Both the position numbers and the translations under genes were made by a program. This document shows positions 45,065-54,143 of a stretch of 64,000 nucleotides of DNA, piece after piece; position 1 is the stretch's first letter; every line of letters starts with the position of its first letter. This stretch comes from Streptomyces sp. NBC_00654 (GTDB lineage: Bacteria; Actinomycetota; Actinomycetes; Streptomycetales; Streptomycetaceae): assembly GCF_026341775.1 (NCBI RefSeq), contig NZ_JAPEOB010000001.1:3472001-3536000 (forward strand), given 5' to 3'. The notes under the pieces are model-generated. The model had not been told where the DNA came from, did no database searches, and was given only the letters and a program-made list of their open reading frames with translations.

Positions 45065-45832
45065 ATGGACACCATCACACTCTGGCAACTGGCCGCACTC
45101 GCGGCGGCATCCACACTCGTCGGCTTCTCCAAGACGGCCGTCAGCGGTGCCAATACGATCAGCCTCGCGGTTTTCGCGGCCGTACTCCCGGCCCGCGAAT
45201 CCACCGGGGTGCTGCTCCCGATCCTGATCGCCGGCGACATCCTCGCCGTGCTGGTCCACCGCCGCCACGCGCACTGGCCGACCCTGCTGCGGCTGTTCCC
45301 CGCCGTCGCCGTGGGCGTGGTGGCGGGAACGCTCTTCATGATGTGGGCGGGCGACGCCGCCGTACGGACCTCGATCGGCGCGATTCTGCTGTTCATGTCG
45401 GGCGTCACCATCTGGCGCCGGCGTACCGCCGCCGTCCCGGCGGAGGAGGGGACGACGGAGCGGGGCCCCTCACGGGGCGGCCGGATCAAGGCGCGTACCT
45501 ACGGGGTGCTCGGCGGCTTCACGACCATGGTCGCCAACGCCGGTGGCCCGGTCATGTCGCTCTATCTGCTCTCCGCCGGTTTCCGGAAGCTCGGCTTCCT
45601 GGGAACGTCGGCGTGGTTCTTCCTGATCGTCAACACGTCCAAGGTGCCCTTCAGCGTGGGCCTCGGGCTCATTGACGCCCGGTCGCTGCTGCTGGACGCG
45701 TGCCTGGTGCTGTTCGTCGTCCCCGGCGCGTTCATCGGCCGCACGTGCGTGGGCCGGATCAACCAGAAGGTCTTCGAACGGATCGTCATCGGGGCGACCG
45801 TGCTGGGCGGCCTCCAGCTGCTGCTGAACTGA
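45065..45832 (+). CDS. TSUP-family (TauE/SafE) sulfite/organosulfur exporter-like protein
   Basis: 255 residues with seven or eight hydrophobic segments. It shows the two half-repeats typical of the TSUP family (VGFSKTAVSGANTISLAVFAAVLPARESTGVLLPILIAGDILAV near the start in overlapping parts, and GGFTTMVANAGGPVMSLYLLSAGF in the second half). Members export sulfite, sulfoacetate or other anions, and the substrate here is unknown. No ribosome site precedes the ATG. A -10-like TACCAT lies about 15 bp upstream, so the message may be nearly leaderless. Confidence 0.9.
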   Translation: MDTITLWQLAALAAASTLVGFSKTAVSGANTISLAVFAAVLPARESTGVLLPILIAGDILAVLVHRRHAHWPTLLRLFPAVAVGVVAGTLFMMWAGDAAVRTSIGAILLFMSGVTIWRRRTAAVPAEEGTTERGPSRGGRIKARTYGVLGGFTTMVANAGGPVMSLYLLSAGFRKLGFLGTSAWFFLIVNTSKVPFSVGLGLIDARSLLLDACLVLFVVPGAFIGRTCVGRINQKVFERIVIGATVLGGLQLLLN

Positions 45833-45863
45833 CGCAGCGGCCGGACACCGCCCGGCACACCGG

Positions 45864-47393
45864 TCAGACGATGCCCTCGGCGATCTCCGCCTGCTCCCGG
45901 GCGTTCCCGTACGCGGACGGGGTGCTGTACGAACGGCGGGCGACGAACCACCAGATCGTGGCCAGGACCAGCACCGCGACCAGGGCGATCGACGCGTAGT
46001 TCATGGAGTCGATCGTCACCGGCGAGGACTGCGGCAGCAGGAACAGCACGGTCACGATCGCGACCCAGACCACGGCGATCCAGCCGATCGGCTTGGACCA
46101 GCGGCCCAGATGCCACGGTCCGCGCTCGAAGCGGTCCCCGGCGCGCAGCTTCAGATAGATCGGGATCGCGTAGGCGGGAGTGATGCCGATGACATTGATC
46201 GCGGTCACCGCGCCGTACGCGGTCGCGGAGTACAGCGACGGCACCGCCAGCAGCGCGGCGACACAGACCGAGAGCCACACGGCCGGCACCGGCGTCTGCG
46301 TACGGGCGCTCACCTTGCGCCACAGCGCGGAGCCCGGCAGCGCGTTGTCCCGGCTGAACGCGAACACCATCCGGCTGGCGGCGGCGACCTCGGCGTTGCC
46401 GCAGAACAGCTGTGCCGCGATCACGATCAGCAGCATCGCCGTGGCGCCCGCGGTGCCCAGCGCGTCGATGAGGATCTGGGCGGGCGGCACCCCGGTGGCG
46501 CTGTTCTGCGTGCCCGCGTAGTCCTGGATCGCGAAGGTGAGCCCGGCCAGCAGGACGAATCCGGCCACCCACGACACCCAGATCGCGCGGACGATGCCCT
46601 TGGCGGCGGTCACCGAGGCGTTGGACGTCTCCTCGGAGAGATGGGCCGAGGCGTCGTAGCCGCAGAAGGTGTACTGGGCCAGCAGGAGCCCGATCGCCGC
46701 GACGTACAGCGGGTTCTCCCAGCCCGTGTCATTGACGAACTCGGTGAAGACGAAGGACGGCGACTGGTGGTTGGAGGGCACGATCGCCAGTACGGAGACG
46801 ATCACGGCCACTCCGCCGAGGTGCCACCAGACGCTGATCGAGTTCAGCACACTCACCAGGCGGACGCCGAACAGGTTCAGTACGGCGTGCAGCAGCAGGA
46901 TGCAGAGGAAGATCACCATCGTGGACCCGGGAGTGGGGTCGAAGCCCCACTGAAGGTTCAGCAGCGCGCCGGTGAACAGCGCGGCGCCGTAGTCGATACC
47001 GGCGATCGCGCCCAGCAGGCCGAGCAGATTCAGCCAGCCGGTGTACCAGCCCCATTTGCGGCCACCGAGCCGGTCGGCCATGTAGTACAGCGCCCCCGAC
47101 GTGGGGTAGGCGCTGGTGACCTCGGCCAGCGCCATGCCGACACAGAGCACGAACAGGCCGACGCCGGCCCAGCCCCAGAGCATCACCGACGGGCCGCCGG
47201 TCGACATGCCGAACCCGTACAGCGTCATACAGCCGGACAGGATCGAGATCACGGAGAAGCTGATGGCGAAGTTGCCGAAGCCTCCCATGCGGCGGGCCAG
47301 CACCGGCTGGTAGCCGAGCTCCCGCAGGCGTTGCTCTTCATCTCTCTGCGGAGTGGCCTCCGCGCTCGACTGCTTGCTGGTGGATATGGACAT
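45864..47393 (-). CDS. APC-family amino acid permease
   Basis: 509 residues; GGAGG is nine bases before the ATG. About twelve membrane segments are present. Family marks include GFGNFAISFSVISILSG in helix 1, YPTSGALYYMADRLGG after helix 2, YDASAHLSEETSNASVTAAKGI in the central loop, and FSRDNALPGSALWRKV in the helix 8 region. This resembles the eukaryote-like ACT/choline-GABA branch of bacterial APC transporters. Import of an amino acid, GABA or amine is expected; sequence does not identify which. It is separated by about 157 bp from the unknown protein upstream on the same strand. Confidence 0.92.
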   Translation of the reverse strand: MSISTSKQSSAEATPQRDEEQRLRELGYQPVLARRMGGFGNFAISFSVISILSGCMTLYGFGMSTGGPSVMLWGWAGVGLFVLCVGMALAEVTSAYPTSGALYYMADRLGGRKWGWYTGWLNLLGLLGAIAGIDYGAALFTGALLNLQWGFDPTPGSTMVIFLCILLLHAVLNLFGVRLVSVLNSISVWWHLGGVAVIVSVLAIVPSNHQSPSFVFTEFVNDTGWENPLYVAAIGLLLAQYTFCGYDASAHLSEETSNASVTAAKGIVRAIWVSWVAGFVLLAGLTFAIQDYAGTQNSATGVPPAQILIDALGTAGATAMLLIVIAAQLFCGNAEVAAASRMVFAFSRDNALPGSALWRKVSARTQTPVPAVWLSVCVAALLAVPSLYSATAYGAVTAINVIGITPAYAIPIYLKLRAGDRFERGPWHLGRWSKPIGWIAVVWVAIVTVLFLLPQSSPVTIDSMNYASIALVAVLVLATIWWFVARRSYSTPSAYGNAREQAEIAEGIV

Positions 47394-47550
47394 GGGGAGA
47401 ACCTCCGGGTGGGGATGGGAACGGTCCGGGGAAGGAGCGGGAAGCGGGAAGGGGGACAGGAGGGAGAAGTCAGGTAAAGGGGCAGGGGCAGGGGAAGCCA
47501 GGGGGAAGCGGAGGCGGGCGCGAGGGGAACGGCCGGGCGTGAGCACGCAC

Positions 47551-48558
47551 TCAGCCGTGCCGGCCGGATCCCGGATCGTGCGCGGCCGTGAGACTCCGGC
47601 TGCGGGCCCGCAGGAACACTTCCTCGGCTGCCGCCGGATCACCGGGTGTACGGGTGCGGTACGCCCACGGAACCGAGGTGTAGTAGGGGCCCAGCGACCG
47701 GAACACCGGTGCCGCCTCGGCGAATTGCAGAGCGCCCCACAGCGCGTGGGCCAGATGGTTCAGATCGAGCAGCGACTGACGGGCCGGGTCGGTGCGGTGG
47801 AACCAGATGTGCAGCGCCCGCTGGGCGTCCCGCTCCCCGTCCTCGGTGACCCAGTGCAGATCCAGCGCCTTCTCGCCGCCTTTCTCACGGCGGTACCGCT
47901 CCACCCTCACGTACAGCGGCAGCGCATGGAGCGGTGATCCGTCCGGTGCCGAAGAAGCCGCCCACTGTACGAAGTTGACGGCCTCGGACAGCGAACCTCC
48001 GCCCCGTCGGGCGTACACGAACTGGAGCATCCGGTGATACGACTCACGGTTGTACGGGTCGCGTCTGTCCGCCTCCGCCAGCAGCCCCCAGGGTCCCGGG
48101 AACAGCATCGGCCCCGGAGGTGCCAGCCGGTGTTCCTCCAGCCGCTGCTGTTCATCCAGCTGGGACAGGGCGAGCAGGCAGATCCAGGGCACCGGGTCGG
48201 CGGGTGAGGCGTGCGCGGCGGACCGGCAGCCCTCCCAGGCATCCTGCCACAACTGCTGTGCGTGCGGGCTTCGTTCACGGTGTGCGCGGATGGCGCGTTC
48301 CACGACGACCCGGGCGTGCATCACGGCCGCGGCGACGCTCCGGGGTTCTTCGGCCAGCCACGCCTGAACGGCGTCGGAACCCGCGGCCACCGCGCCGAGC
48401 ACCTGGGTGCGCTGGGTCCACAGGGACCAGTCCGGGGTGCTCTCCAGCAGGTTCCGCATGGACACCCAGCGGCCGGTGCGCAGGTCCTGCAGAGCGCCGC
48501 GCAGATCATTGTCGTGGCCGGCGGGATGATAGACCGGCCGGAAATCACTGGGGGCCAT
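47551..48558 (-). CDS. Hypothetical protein, alpha-helical, TPR-like
   Basis: 335 residues, soluble, rich in Trp, Arg and Ala, with repeated helical pairs (VMHARVVVERAIRAHRERSPHA, CLLALSQLDEQQRLEEHRL, LLDLNHLAHALWGALQFAEAAPVFRSLGP) that suggest a tetratricopeptide-like solenoid. I do not recognise a named family. A perfect 12-bp hairpin (48564-48598) sits just before the ATG and includes the only purine-rich ribosome-site candidate, so translation may be restrained. Its neighbours are a permease and an FGGY kinase operon, neither of which suggests a function. Confidence 0.75.
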   Translation of the reverse strand: MAPSDFRPVYHPAGHDNDLRGALQDLRTGRWVSMRNLLESTPDWSLWTQRTQVLGAVAAGSDAVQAWLAEEPRSVAAAVMHARVVVERAIRAHRERSPHAQQLWQDAWEGCRSAAHASPADPVPWICLLALSQLDEQQRLEEHRLAPPGPMLFPGPWGLLAEADRRDPYNRESYHRMLQFVYARRGGGSLSEAVNFVQWAASSAPDGSPLHALPLYVRVERYRREKGGEKALDLHWVTEDGERDAQRALHIWFHRTDPARQSLLDLNHLAHALWGALQFAEAAPVFRSLGPYYTSVPWAYRTRTPGDPAAAEEVFLRARSRSLTAAHDPGSGRHG

Positions 48559-48926
48559 CGGCTCGCCCCGCCCCCGGAGGGCCTGAGGGGGCGGGGCGGA
48601 ACGCCGGGCACCGCGGCACGGCTAAGGGGCTGGTCGTCATGAATCCTCAAGAACGTGGGGGGTGGAGCAGCTGCGGTGAGCGAACTGCGCCGGAGAGTCC
48701 GGTTGTTGCTCGGCGGTGAGTGTAGAGCGCCGGGCGCCGATCTTCCGAAGACTTTGCGGATCTTACTGAAATACCGGTTGCCCGAAGGGCGTTGACGGCG
48801 ACATTCCGGTTCCGGCAAGGTATCGGGGCCGGGGTTGACGAATGCCGTGGTCTGCACGACTCTGTGCGTGAAAGACCAATGATCACCATTCCGTTCCCCC
48901 GGGACCGCCGCACAGCTGGAGTGTCG
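48559..48926. promoter_or_regulatory. Divergent spacer with a strong 5'-UTR hairpin
   Basis: 368 bp. CGCCCCGCCCCC (48564-48575) and GGGGGCGGGGCG (48587-48598) form a perfect 12-bp stem with an 11-base loop directly upstream of the leftward gene's ATG. The middle is less G/C-rich (TTTGCGGATCTTACTGAAATACCGG at 48753-48777 in two parts) and probably holds promoters. The GGAG for the kinase gene is at the right end. No gene was recognised. Confidence 0.5.
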
Positions 48927-50360
48927 ATGTCAGGCCCCGTGCTCGCCGTCGACCAGGGCACGTCCGGCACGAAAGCGCTGGTGATCTGCCCCGAGCGCGG
49001 GGTGATCGGCTCCGGTTCGGCGCCGGTCCGGCCCCGCTACGGCGCGGGGGGATCCGTAGAGGCGGACCCCGCCCAGTTGCTCGGCTCGGTCCTCGACGCC
49101 GGGCGGGAGGCGCTGCGCGACGCGGGCGAGCCGGTCGCCGCCGTCGGCCTGGCGAACCAGGGGGAGACGGTCCTCGCCTGGGACCCCGCCACCGGACGGC
49201 CGCTCACCCCCGCGATCGTCTGGCAGGACCGGCGGGCCGAGGGAATGTGCGCCGAACTCGCGGACCGGGAGGAGGAGTTGAAACAGCACACCGGCCTCCC
49301 GCTCGACCCGTACTTCGCCGCACCGAAGATGTCCTGGATCCGGCGCGAACTCACCCGCGAAGGCGTCGTCACCACCAGCGACGCCTGGCTCGTCCACCGG
49401 CTGACCGGCGCGTTCGTCACCGACGCGGCCACCGCGGGGCGCACCCAGCTCCTCGACCTGGACCGGGTCGAATGGTCGCCCGCCGCCCTGGAGATCTTCG
49501 GGCTCGGCGCGGAGCGGCTCCCCGCCGTCGCCGACGCCGACAGCCTCGTGGGCACCACATCCGCCTTCGGCGGCGAACTGCCGCTGACCGGCCTGCTCGT
49601 CGACCAGCAGGCGGCGCTGCTGGCCCAGAACGCCCTGGACCCCGGCATGGCCAAATGCACCTACGGCACCGGGGCGTTTCTCCTCGCCCAGACCGGGGAC
49701 CGGCCGCGCCGCGGCTCCACCGGTCTCGTCAGCTGTGTCGCCTGGCGGATCCGCGGCCGCACGAGCTACTGCCTGGACGGCCAGGTCTACACCGCCGCCT
49801 CCGCCGTCCGCTGGCTCACCGAGCTCGGCGTGATCACCGGCGCCGCCGACCTCGATCCGGTCGGCTCCGCCGTCCCCGACGCGGGCGGTGTCACCTTCGT
49901 GCCGGCGCTCGCGGGACTCGCCGCCCCCTGGTGGCGCGGCGACCTGCGCGGCTCGATGACGGGCCTCGGCCTGGACACCACGGCGGGCCACCTGGTGCGG
50001 GCCCTGTGCGAAGGCATCGCCGCGCAGGTCGCCGAACTCGCCGACGCGGCCGCCTCGGACCTCGGCGCACCGCTGTCGGTACTGCGCGTGGACGGCGGTC
50101 TGACCCGCTCCGCGCTCCTGATGCAGACCCAGGCGGACCTGCTGCAACGGCCCGTCGAAGTCTCCGCGCTGCCCGATGTCACCGCACTCGGGATCGGTGC
50201 CGTCGCGCGTCTGGGCCTCGACCCGGCCCTGCCGGTCCGCCAGGCCATACCCGCGTGGGAACCCGCCGCCGTGTACGAGCCCCGGATCACGGCGGACGAG
50301 GCCGCCGAACGCCGCGCCGGATTCCGTGCGGCGGTGGACACCCTCCTGGAGCGCGCATGA
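48927..50360 (+). CDS. FGGY-family carbohydrate kinase, glycerol-kinase-like
   Basis: 477 residues; CTGGAG is five bases before the ATG. FGGY marks: AVDQGTSGTKALV (phosphate 1), GLANQGETVLAWDPATGRPLTPAIVWQDRRA, GLLVDQQAALLAQNALDPGMAKCTYGTGAF, and the C-terminal ATP motif LRVDGGLTRSALLMQTQADLLQRPV. These place it near glycerol kinases, though shorter than typical GlpK (about 500). It phosphorylates a polyol with ATP. Its stop overlaps the GlpA-like gene and that gene overlaps a third oxidoreductase, so the three act on one pathway: phosphorylation followed by flavin-dependent oxidation. Confidence 0.92.
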   Translation: MSGPVLAVDQGTSGTKALVICPERGVIGSGSAPVRPRYGAGGSVEADPAQLLGSVLDAGREALRDAGEPVAAVGLANQGETVLAWDPATGRPLTPAIVWQDRRAEGMCAELADREEELKQHTGLPLDPYFAAPKMSWIRRELTREGVVTTSDAWLVHRLTGAFVTDAATAGRTQLLDLDRVEWSPAALEIFGLGAERLPAVADADSLVGTTSAFGGELPLTGLLVDQQAALLAQNALDPGMAKCTYGTGAFLLAQTGDRPRRGSTGLVSCVAWRIRGRTSYCLDGQVYTAASAVRWLTELGVITGAADLDPVGSAVPDAGGVTFVPALAGLAAPWWRGDLRGSMTGLGLDTTAGHLVRALCEGIAAQVAELADAAASDLGAPLSVLRVDGGLTRSALLMQTQADLLQRPVEVSALPDVTALGIGAVARLGLDPALPVRQAIPAWEPAAVYEPRITADEAAERRAGFRAAVDTLLERA

Positions 50361-51802
50361 CACCCACCGTCACCACGTCCGGGGATCTGCCGGGCGGCGC
50401 CACCTACGACGTCACGGTCATCGGCGGGGGAGTCGTCGGCGCGGCAGTCGCCCGCGAACTGGCCAAGTACCCGCTCCGTACCGCACTGGTCGAGGCCCGC
50501 GACGACATCGGCGAGGGCACGTCCAAGGCCAACACGGCGATCCTGCACACGGGTTTCGACGCCGTTCCCGGTTCGCTCGAAGCGCGCCTGGTACGCGAAG
50601 GGCAGCGGCTGCTGGCCGGCTACGCCACCGGGTCGGGCATCCCCGTCGAACGCGTGGGAGCCCTTCTCGTGGCCTGGGACGAAGAGCAACGTGCGCTGCT
50701 GCCGGGACTGTTGGCGAAGGCGGAACGCAACGGCTACCACGCGGGGCGCCTTTTGGGAGCCGAGGAGCTGTACGGCCGGGAACCCCGCCTGGGGCCGGGC
50801 GCGCTCGGAGCCCTCGAAATCCCCGACGAGAGCATCATCTGCCCATGGACGACCCCCCTCGCGTACGCCACCCAGGCCGTCCGGGCGGGAGTCCATCTGC
50901 ACCTCGGCTGCCGGGTCCTGAGCATCGAGAGCGGACCGTACAGCGGCTCGGACACCGGCTCCGGCGCCGCGGGCGGCCGGCATACCCTCACCACGTCGCG
51001 CGGCCCCCTGCACACCCGCTACCTGGTCAACGCCGCAGGGCTGTACGCCGACGAGATCGACCGGCGGATGGGTCTGGACACCTTCACCGTGACGCCCCGC
51101 CGGGGCGAGCTCATGGTCTTCGACAAGCTCGCCCGCGACCTCGTGCGCCACATCCTGCTGCCCGTGCCCACCGCCGCGGGCAAGGGAGTTCTGGTGGCGC
51201 CCACGGTGTTCGGCAATGTGCTCCTCGGACCCACCTCCGAGGAGCTCGACGACAAGACCGACACCGACTCCAGCGCCGACGGCCTCCACTTCCTCCAGGA
51301 GAAGGGCCGCCGCATCCTGCCCGAGCTGCTCGACGAGGAGGTCACCGCCGTCTACGCCGGGCTGCGGGCCGCCACCGGCCAGGAGGACTACCGGATCCAG
51401 GCACACCCCGACCGGCGCTGCGTCACCGTCGGCGGGATCCGGTCCACCGGACTCACCGCGTCGATGGCCATCGCCGCACATGTCACCGGGCTGCTCGACG
51501 GCATCGGCCTGGATCTCGGCACCCCGCGCGAACTGCCGGCCGTCACGATGCCCAACCTGGGGGAGGCCTTCCCCCGCCCGTATCTGAGAGCCGACCTGAT
51601 CGGCCGGGACCCGGCGTACGGCACCATCGTCTGCCACTGCGAACGCGTCACCCTGGGCGAGATCCGCGACGCCCTCTCCGCCACCGTCCCGCCCGGCTCC
51701 CCGGACGGCCTGCGACGGCGTACCCGGGCCGGGGGAGGCCGCTGTCAGGGCTTCGCCTGCGGGCCCGCCGTCCGCGCACTGTTCGAGGGGGCCCGGCCGT
51801 GA
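50357..51802 (+). CDS. GlpA-like FAD-dependent oxidoreductase with BFD-type [2Fe-2S] domain
   Basis: 481 residues. The dinucleotide-binding start is YDVTVIGGGVVGAAVARELAKY, and the DAO domain continues with GTSKANTAILHTGFDA, RYLVNAAGLYADEIDR and VGGIRSTGLTASMAIAAHVT. From about residue 410 a bacterioferritin-associated-ferredoxin-like module has the cysteine motifs CHCERVT and CQGFACGP. This DAO-plus-BFD layout is that of GlpA, the catalytic subunit of anaerobic glycerol-3-phosphate dehydrogenase, but no GlpC homologue follows. ATGA overlap with the kinase and GTGA overlap with the next gene show tight coupling. Confidence 0.92.
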   Translation: MTPTVTTSGDLPGGATYDVTVIGGGVVGAAVARELAKYPLRTALVEARDDIGEGTSKANTAILHTGFDAVPGSLEARLVREGQRLLAGYATGSGIPVERVGALLVAWDEEQRALLPGLLAKAERNGYHAGRLLGAEELYGREPRLGPGALGALEIPDESIICPWTTPLAYATQAVRAGVHLHLGCRVLSIESGPYSGSDTGSGAAGGRHTLTTSRGPLHTRYLVNAAGLYADEIDRRMGLDTFTVTPRRGELMVFDKLARDLVRHILLPVPTAAGKGVLVAPTVFGNVLLGPTSEELDDKTDTDSSADGLHFLQEKGRRILPELLDEEVTAVYAGLRAATGQEDYRIQAHPDRRCVTVGGIRSTGLTASMAIAAHVTGLLDGIGLDLGTPRELPAVTMPNLGEAFPRPYLRADLIGRDPAYGTIVCHCERVTLGEIRDALSATVPPGSPDGLRRRTRAGGGRCQGFACGPAVRALFEGARP

Positions 51803-53088
51803 CCAGGAACGAACGGGCCGTGGACGTACTGGTCGTCGGGGCGGGCCCGGCCGGTCTCGGGGCCGGAGCCGAACTCGCCGCGTCGGGCGCCGGCCGGGTC
51901 GAGATCCTGGAGCGCGAACTCGACGCGGGCGGCGTGCCACGCCACTGCCACCACAGCGGATTCGGCGGACGGCTGCGCGGCGGGGACACGGGGCCCGACT
52001 ACGCCCGCCAGTGCGTTCGGGCTGCCGTGCGCGCCGGAGCCGTGCTCCGTACGGGAGTCACGGTCACCGGCTGGGTGAACGCCACCACTGCCGGATCCGC
52101 CGCTGACGGCCCGGCCGATGCCCCGTCCCCCGCCGGGGCGCACGTCCTGGACGTCACCGGACCGGCCGGGCTGGAGCGGATCACCGCCCGCGCGGTCGTC
52201 CTGGCCACCGGCGCCCGCGAACGTCCGCGCAGCGCCCGGCTGATCCCCGGCGGCAGGCCCTCCGGCGTGTACACCACCGGCGAACTCCAGCAGGCCGTCC
52301 ATCTGTACGGGCAGCCGGTCGGCAGCCGCGCGGTGGTCATCGGCAATGAACCCGTCGGCCACGCGGCGGCCGACACCCTGCGTACGGCCGGGGTCGAGGT
52401 CGTCGCCATGGTCACCGACCAGCCGCCGTCCCCGGTCGCCGCGCTCCTGCGCCTCCAGGGCCGCTGTCCGCTCCTCACCCGCGCCACCGTCATCGGACTC
52501 AGCGGCCGCGCACGGCTGACCGGAGTGACGCTGCGCCACGAGGACGGCCGCACCCTGACCGTCCCCTGCGACACCGTGGTCCTCACCGGTGACTTCGTTC
52601 CCGACCACGAACTCGCCCGGCGCGGCGGCCTCACCCTCGACCCCGGCACCCGGGGGCCCGCGTACGACCCCGAGTACCGCACCTCACGGCCGGGGGTCTT
52701 CGCCGTGGGCAATCTGCTGCACGGCGTCGAGCGGGCGGGGGTCGCGTCGTCCGAGGGCCGTGCCGCGGCCGCTCCCGTGCTGCGCCATCTCGCCGGGACC
52801 GTGCCACCGGCCCGGCGTCCGGTGCCGCTGGCGGTCGACGCCCCGCTGCTGTGGATCGCACCGAACCGGACCGGTCCGGCCGGGGCACGCCCCCTCCGCG
52901 GCCGGTTCGTGCTGCGTACGGCGCGCCGGCTGGACCACCCCGTCCTCGTCGTCACCCAGGACGGGCGCGAACTCGACCGGCAGCGGCTGCTGCTGCCCGC
53001 CGTCCCCGGCCGGCCCTTCCACCTGGGCGCGGGCTGGCTGGAGCGGGCCGATCCGCACGGCGGTACCGTGCGGATCACCGCCGTGTGA
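51799..53088 (+). CDS. FAD-dependent oxidoreductase, partner of the GlpA-like protein
   Basis: 429 residues from a GTG overlapping the previous stop. It has two Rossmann motifs: DVLVVGAGPAGLGAGAELA at the start, and SRAVVIGNEPVGHAAADTL in the middle, with ATGARERPR and the C-terminal flavin motif RPGVFAVGNLLHGVERAGVAS between and after. It resembles the pyridine-nucleotide-disulfide-like subunits that pair with DAO/BFD proteins (as in opine or HcnB-type dehydrogenases) and takes the place of GlpB. A final beta-rich tail of about 85 residues (LLWIAPNRTG..., VLVVTQDGRELDRQRL) is unusual and may mediate redox or subunit contact. Confidence 0.9.
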   Translation: MTRNERAVDVLVVGAGPAGLGAGAELAASGAGRVEILERELDAGGVPRHCHHSGFGGRLRGGDTGPDYARQCVRAAVRAGAVLRTGVTVTGWVNATTAGSAADGPADAPSPAGAHVLDVTGPAGLERITARAVVLATGARERPRSARLIPGGRPSGVYTTGELQQAVHLYGQPVGSRAVVIGNEPVGHAAADTLRTAGVEVVAMVTDQPPSPVAALLRLQGRCPLLTRATVIGLSGRARLTGVTLRHEDGRTLTVPCDTVVLTGDFVPDHELARRGGLTLDPGTRGPAYDPEYRTSRPGVFAVGNLLHGVERAGVASSEGRAAAAPVLRHLAGTVPPARRPVPLAVDAPLLWIAPNRTGPAGARPLRGRFVLRTARRLDHPVLVVTQDGRELDRQRLLLPAVPGRPFHLGAGWLERADPHGGTVRITAV

Positions 53089-53100
53089 GCGCCCCGGACC

Positions 53101-53433
53101 TCAGGGGATCAGCAGCCAGTCCGCGCCGACGGCCGCCACCAGGCCCAGGCCGAGCAGCCAGCTGCCCAGCCGGGTCCGCCCGTTCCTGCTCAGTTCGATC
53201 ACGACGCCGCACAGGATCAGCGCGAGCCCGTACACGCCGACGACCAGTACGGACGAGCGGCTGGCGATCCGCAGCGCCAGAACCACGGCCATCGCCGCCA
53301 TGCCCACCGAGGAAAGGACGATCCGCAACCGCCGTGCCTGACGTGGCGTCAGTCTCTTCCCGTCGACGGCGGCTGCGGCTATCGGGGCGTCCACGCCTTG
53401 GTCCTGTCCCTGGTCCTGGTCAGAAGTGCTCAT
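53101..53433 (-). CDS. Small membrane protein, unknown
   Basis: 110 residues. A hydrophilic Asp/Gln-rich N-terminus (STSDQDQGQDQGVD) and a basic patch (RLTPRQARRLR) precede three hydrophobic segments (about 38-55, 62-81, 91-108: IVLSSVGMAAMAVVLALRI, VLVVGVYGLALILCGVVIEL, WLLGLGLVAAVGADWLLI). The basic-inside rule puts the N-terminus in the cytosol. I do not recognise the family. It converges on the FAD oxidoreductase with only 12 bp between stops. Confidence 0.75.
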   Translation of the reverse strand: MSTSDQDQGQDQGVDAPIAAAAVDGKRLTPRQARRLRIVLSSVGMAAMAVVLALRIASRSSVLVVGVYGLALILCGVVIELSRNGRTRLGSWLLGLGLVAAVGADWLLIP

Positions 53434-53576
53434 GGAGCCGGATCGTAATGGCTGCGCGGCACGAGGGTCCGCGGACCGGGAAGATCAGGTGCGAGGGTAA
53501 GCACCGGAGCGAGCTTCCCGGGAAGCGGCCTCGGAAGTGTTCGGGAGGCGTCCGGGAAGCGTCCGGGGGAGGCGCT

Positions 53577-53999
53577 TCAGGCGATGGACGCCGAGACGAC
53601 GGCGGAGACGGCGAGGTTGCAGGACCCCGTCACCCAGACGGCCGGGTGCGGCTCCCGCTCGACCAGCGTGGCCCCGAGCTTCCCGGGGGTGACCAGGTCG
53701 ACCACCAGGAACGCCACCGCCATCAGCACCAGGCCGAGCACCCCGAACGCCGCGGTCGAGACCAGCCCCTTGCCGAAGTCCTCGTACGTCGTCCAGATCG
53801 AGGTGAACACGATGCCGCCGATGCCCAGCAGCGCCGAACTGAGCAGCGCGGCCGCGTTGCGGTTGCGCTCCTCCCAGATCTGCCGGCCCAGCCTGCCCGG
53901 CGTCAGGAGGTCGACCAGGAATATGCCGAGCACGAGCAGTACGACGCCGAGGGCCCCGTAGGCGGTGGCGCGGCCGAGGCCGTTGATGATGTCGGTCAT
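53577..53999 (-). CDS. DUF350 family membrane protein
   Basis: 140 residues containing two DUF350 repeats: about 8-65 (GRATAYGALGVVLLVLGIFLVDLLTPGRLG) and 78-138 (VSTAAFGVLGLVLMAVAFLVVDLVTPGKLG), each a pair of helices with the conserved D(L)TPG(R/K)LG turn. Four membrane helices. Function unknown; these proteins occur beside potassium-channel-like or glutathionylspermidine-synthase genes elsewhere. Start chosen at MTDIINGLG, although its ribosome site is weak. The flanks (53490-53576 and 54005-54105) are simple GGGAA/GGGAAGC-type repetitive sequence. Confidence 0.88.
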   Translation of the reverse strand: MTDIINGLGRATAYGALGVVLLVLGIFLVDLLTPGRLGRQIWEERNRNAAALLSSALLGIGGIVFTSIWTTYEDFGKGLVSTAAFGVLGLVLMAVAFLVVDLVTPGKLGATLVEREPHPAVWVTGSCNLAVSAVVSASIA

Positions 54000-54143
54000 C
54001 GGAAGTCCGTCTCCAGAACAGGCGGTGGGAACAGGGAAGACACACGGGGAACAGGGAAACGCGGGTGACGAGGGGAAACGCATCGGGAAGAGGGAAATCT
54101 ATCGCACACCTGATCGCACACGTCCGGGCTGCCCGCGGCGTTC

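Noticed and set aside
54005..54105. Repeat array resembling CRISPR
   Set aside because: The GGGAA/GGAACAGGGAA units are irregular, short and without spacers of constant length; simple purine-rich slippage sequence.
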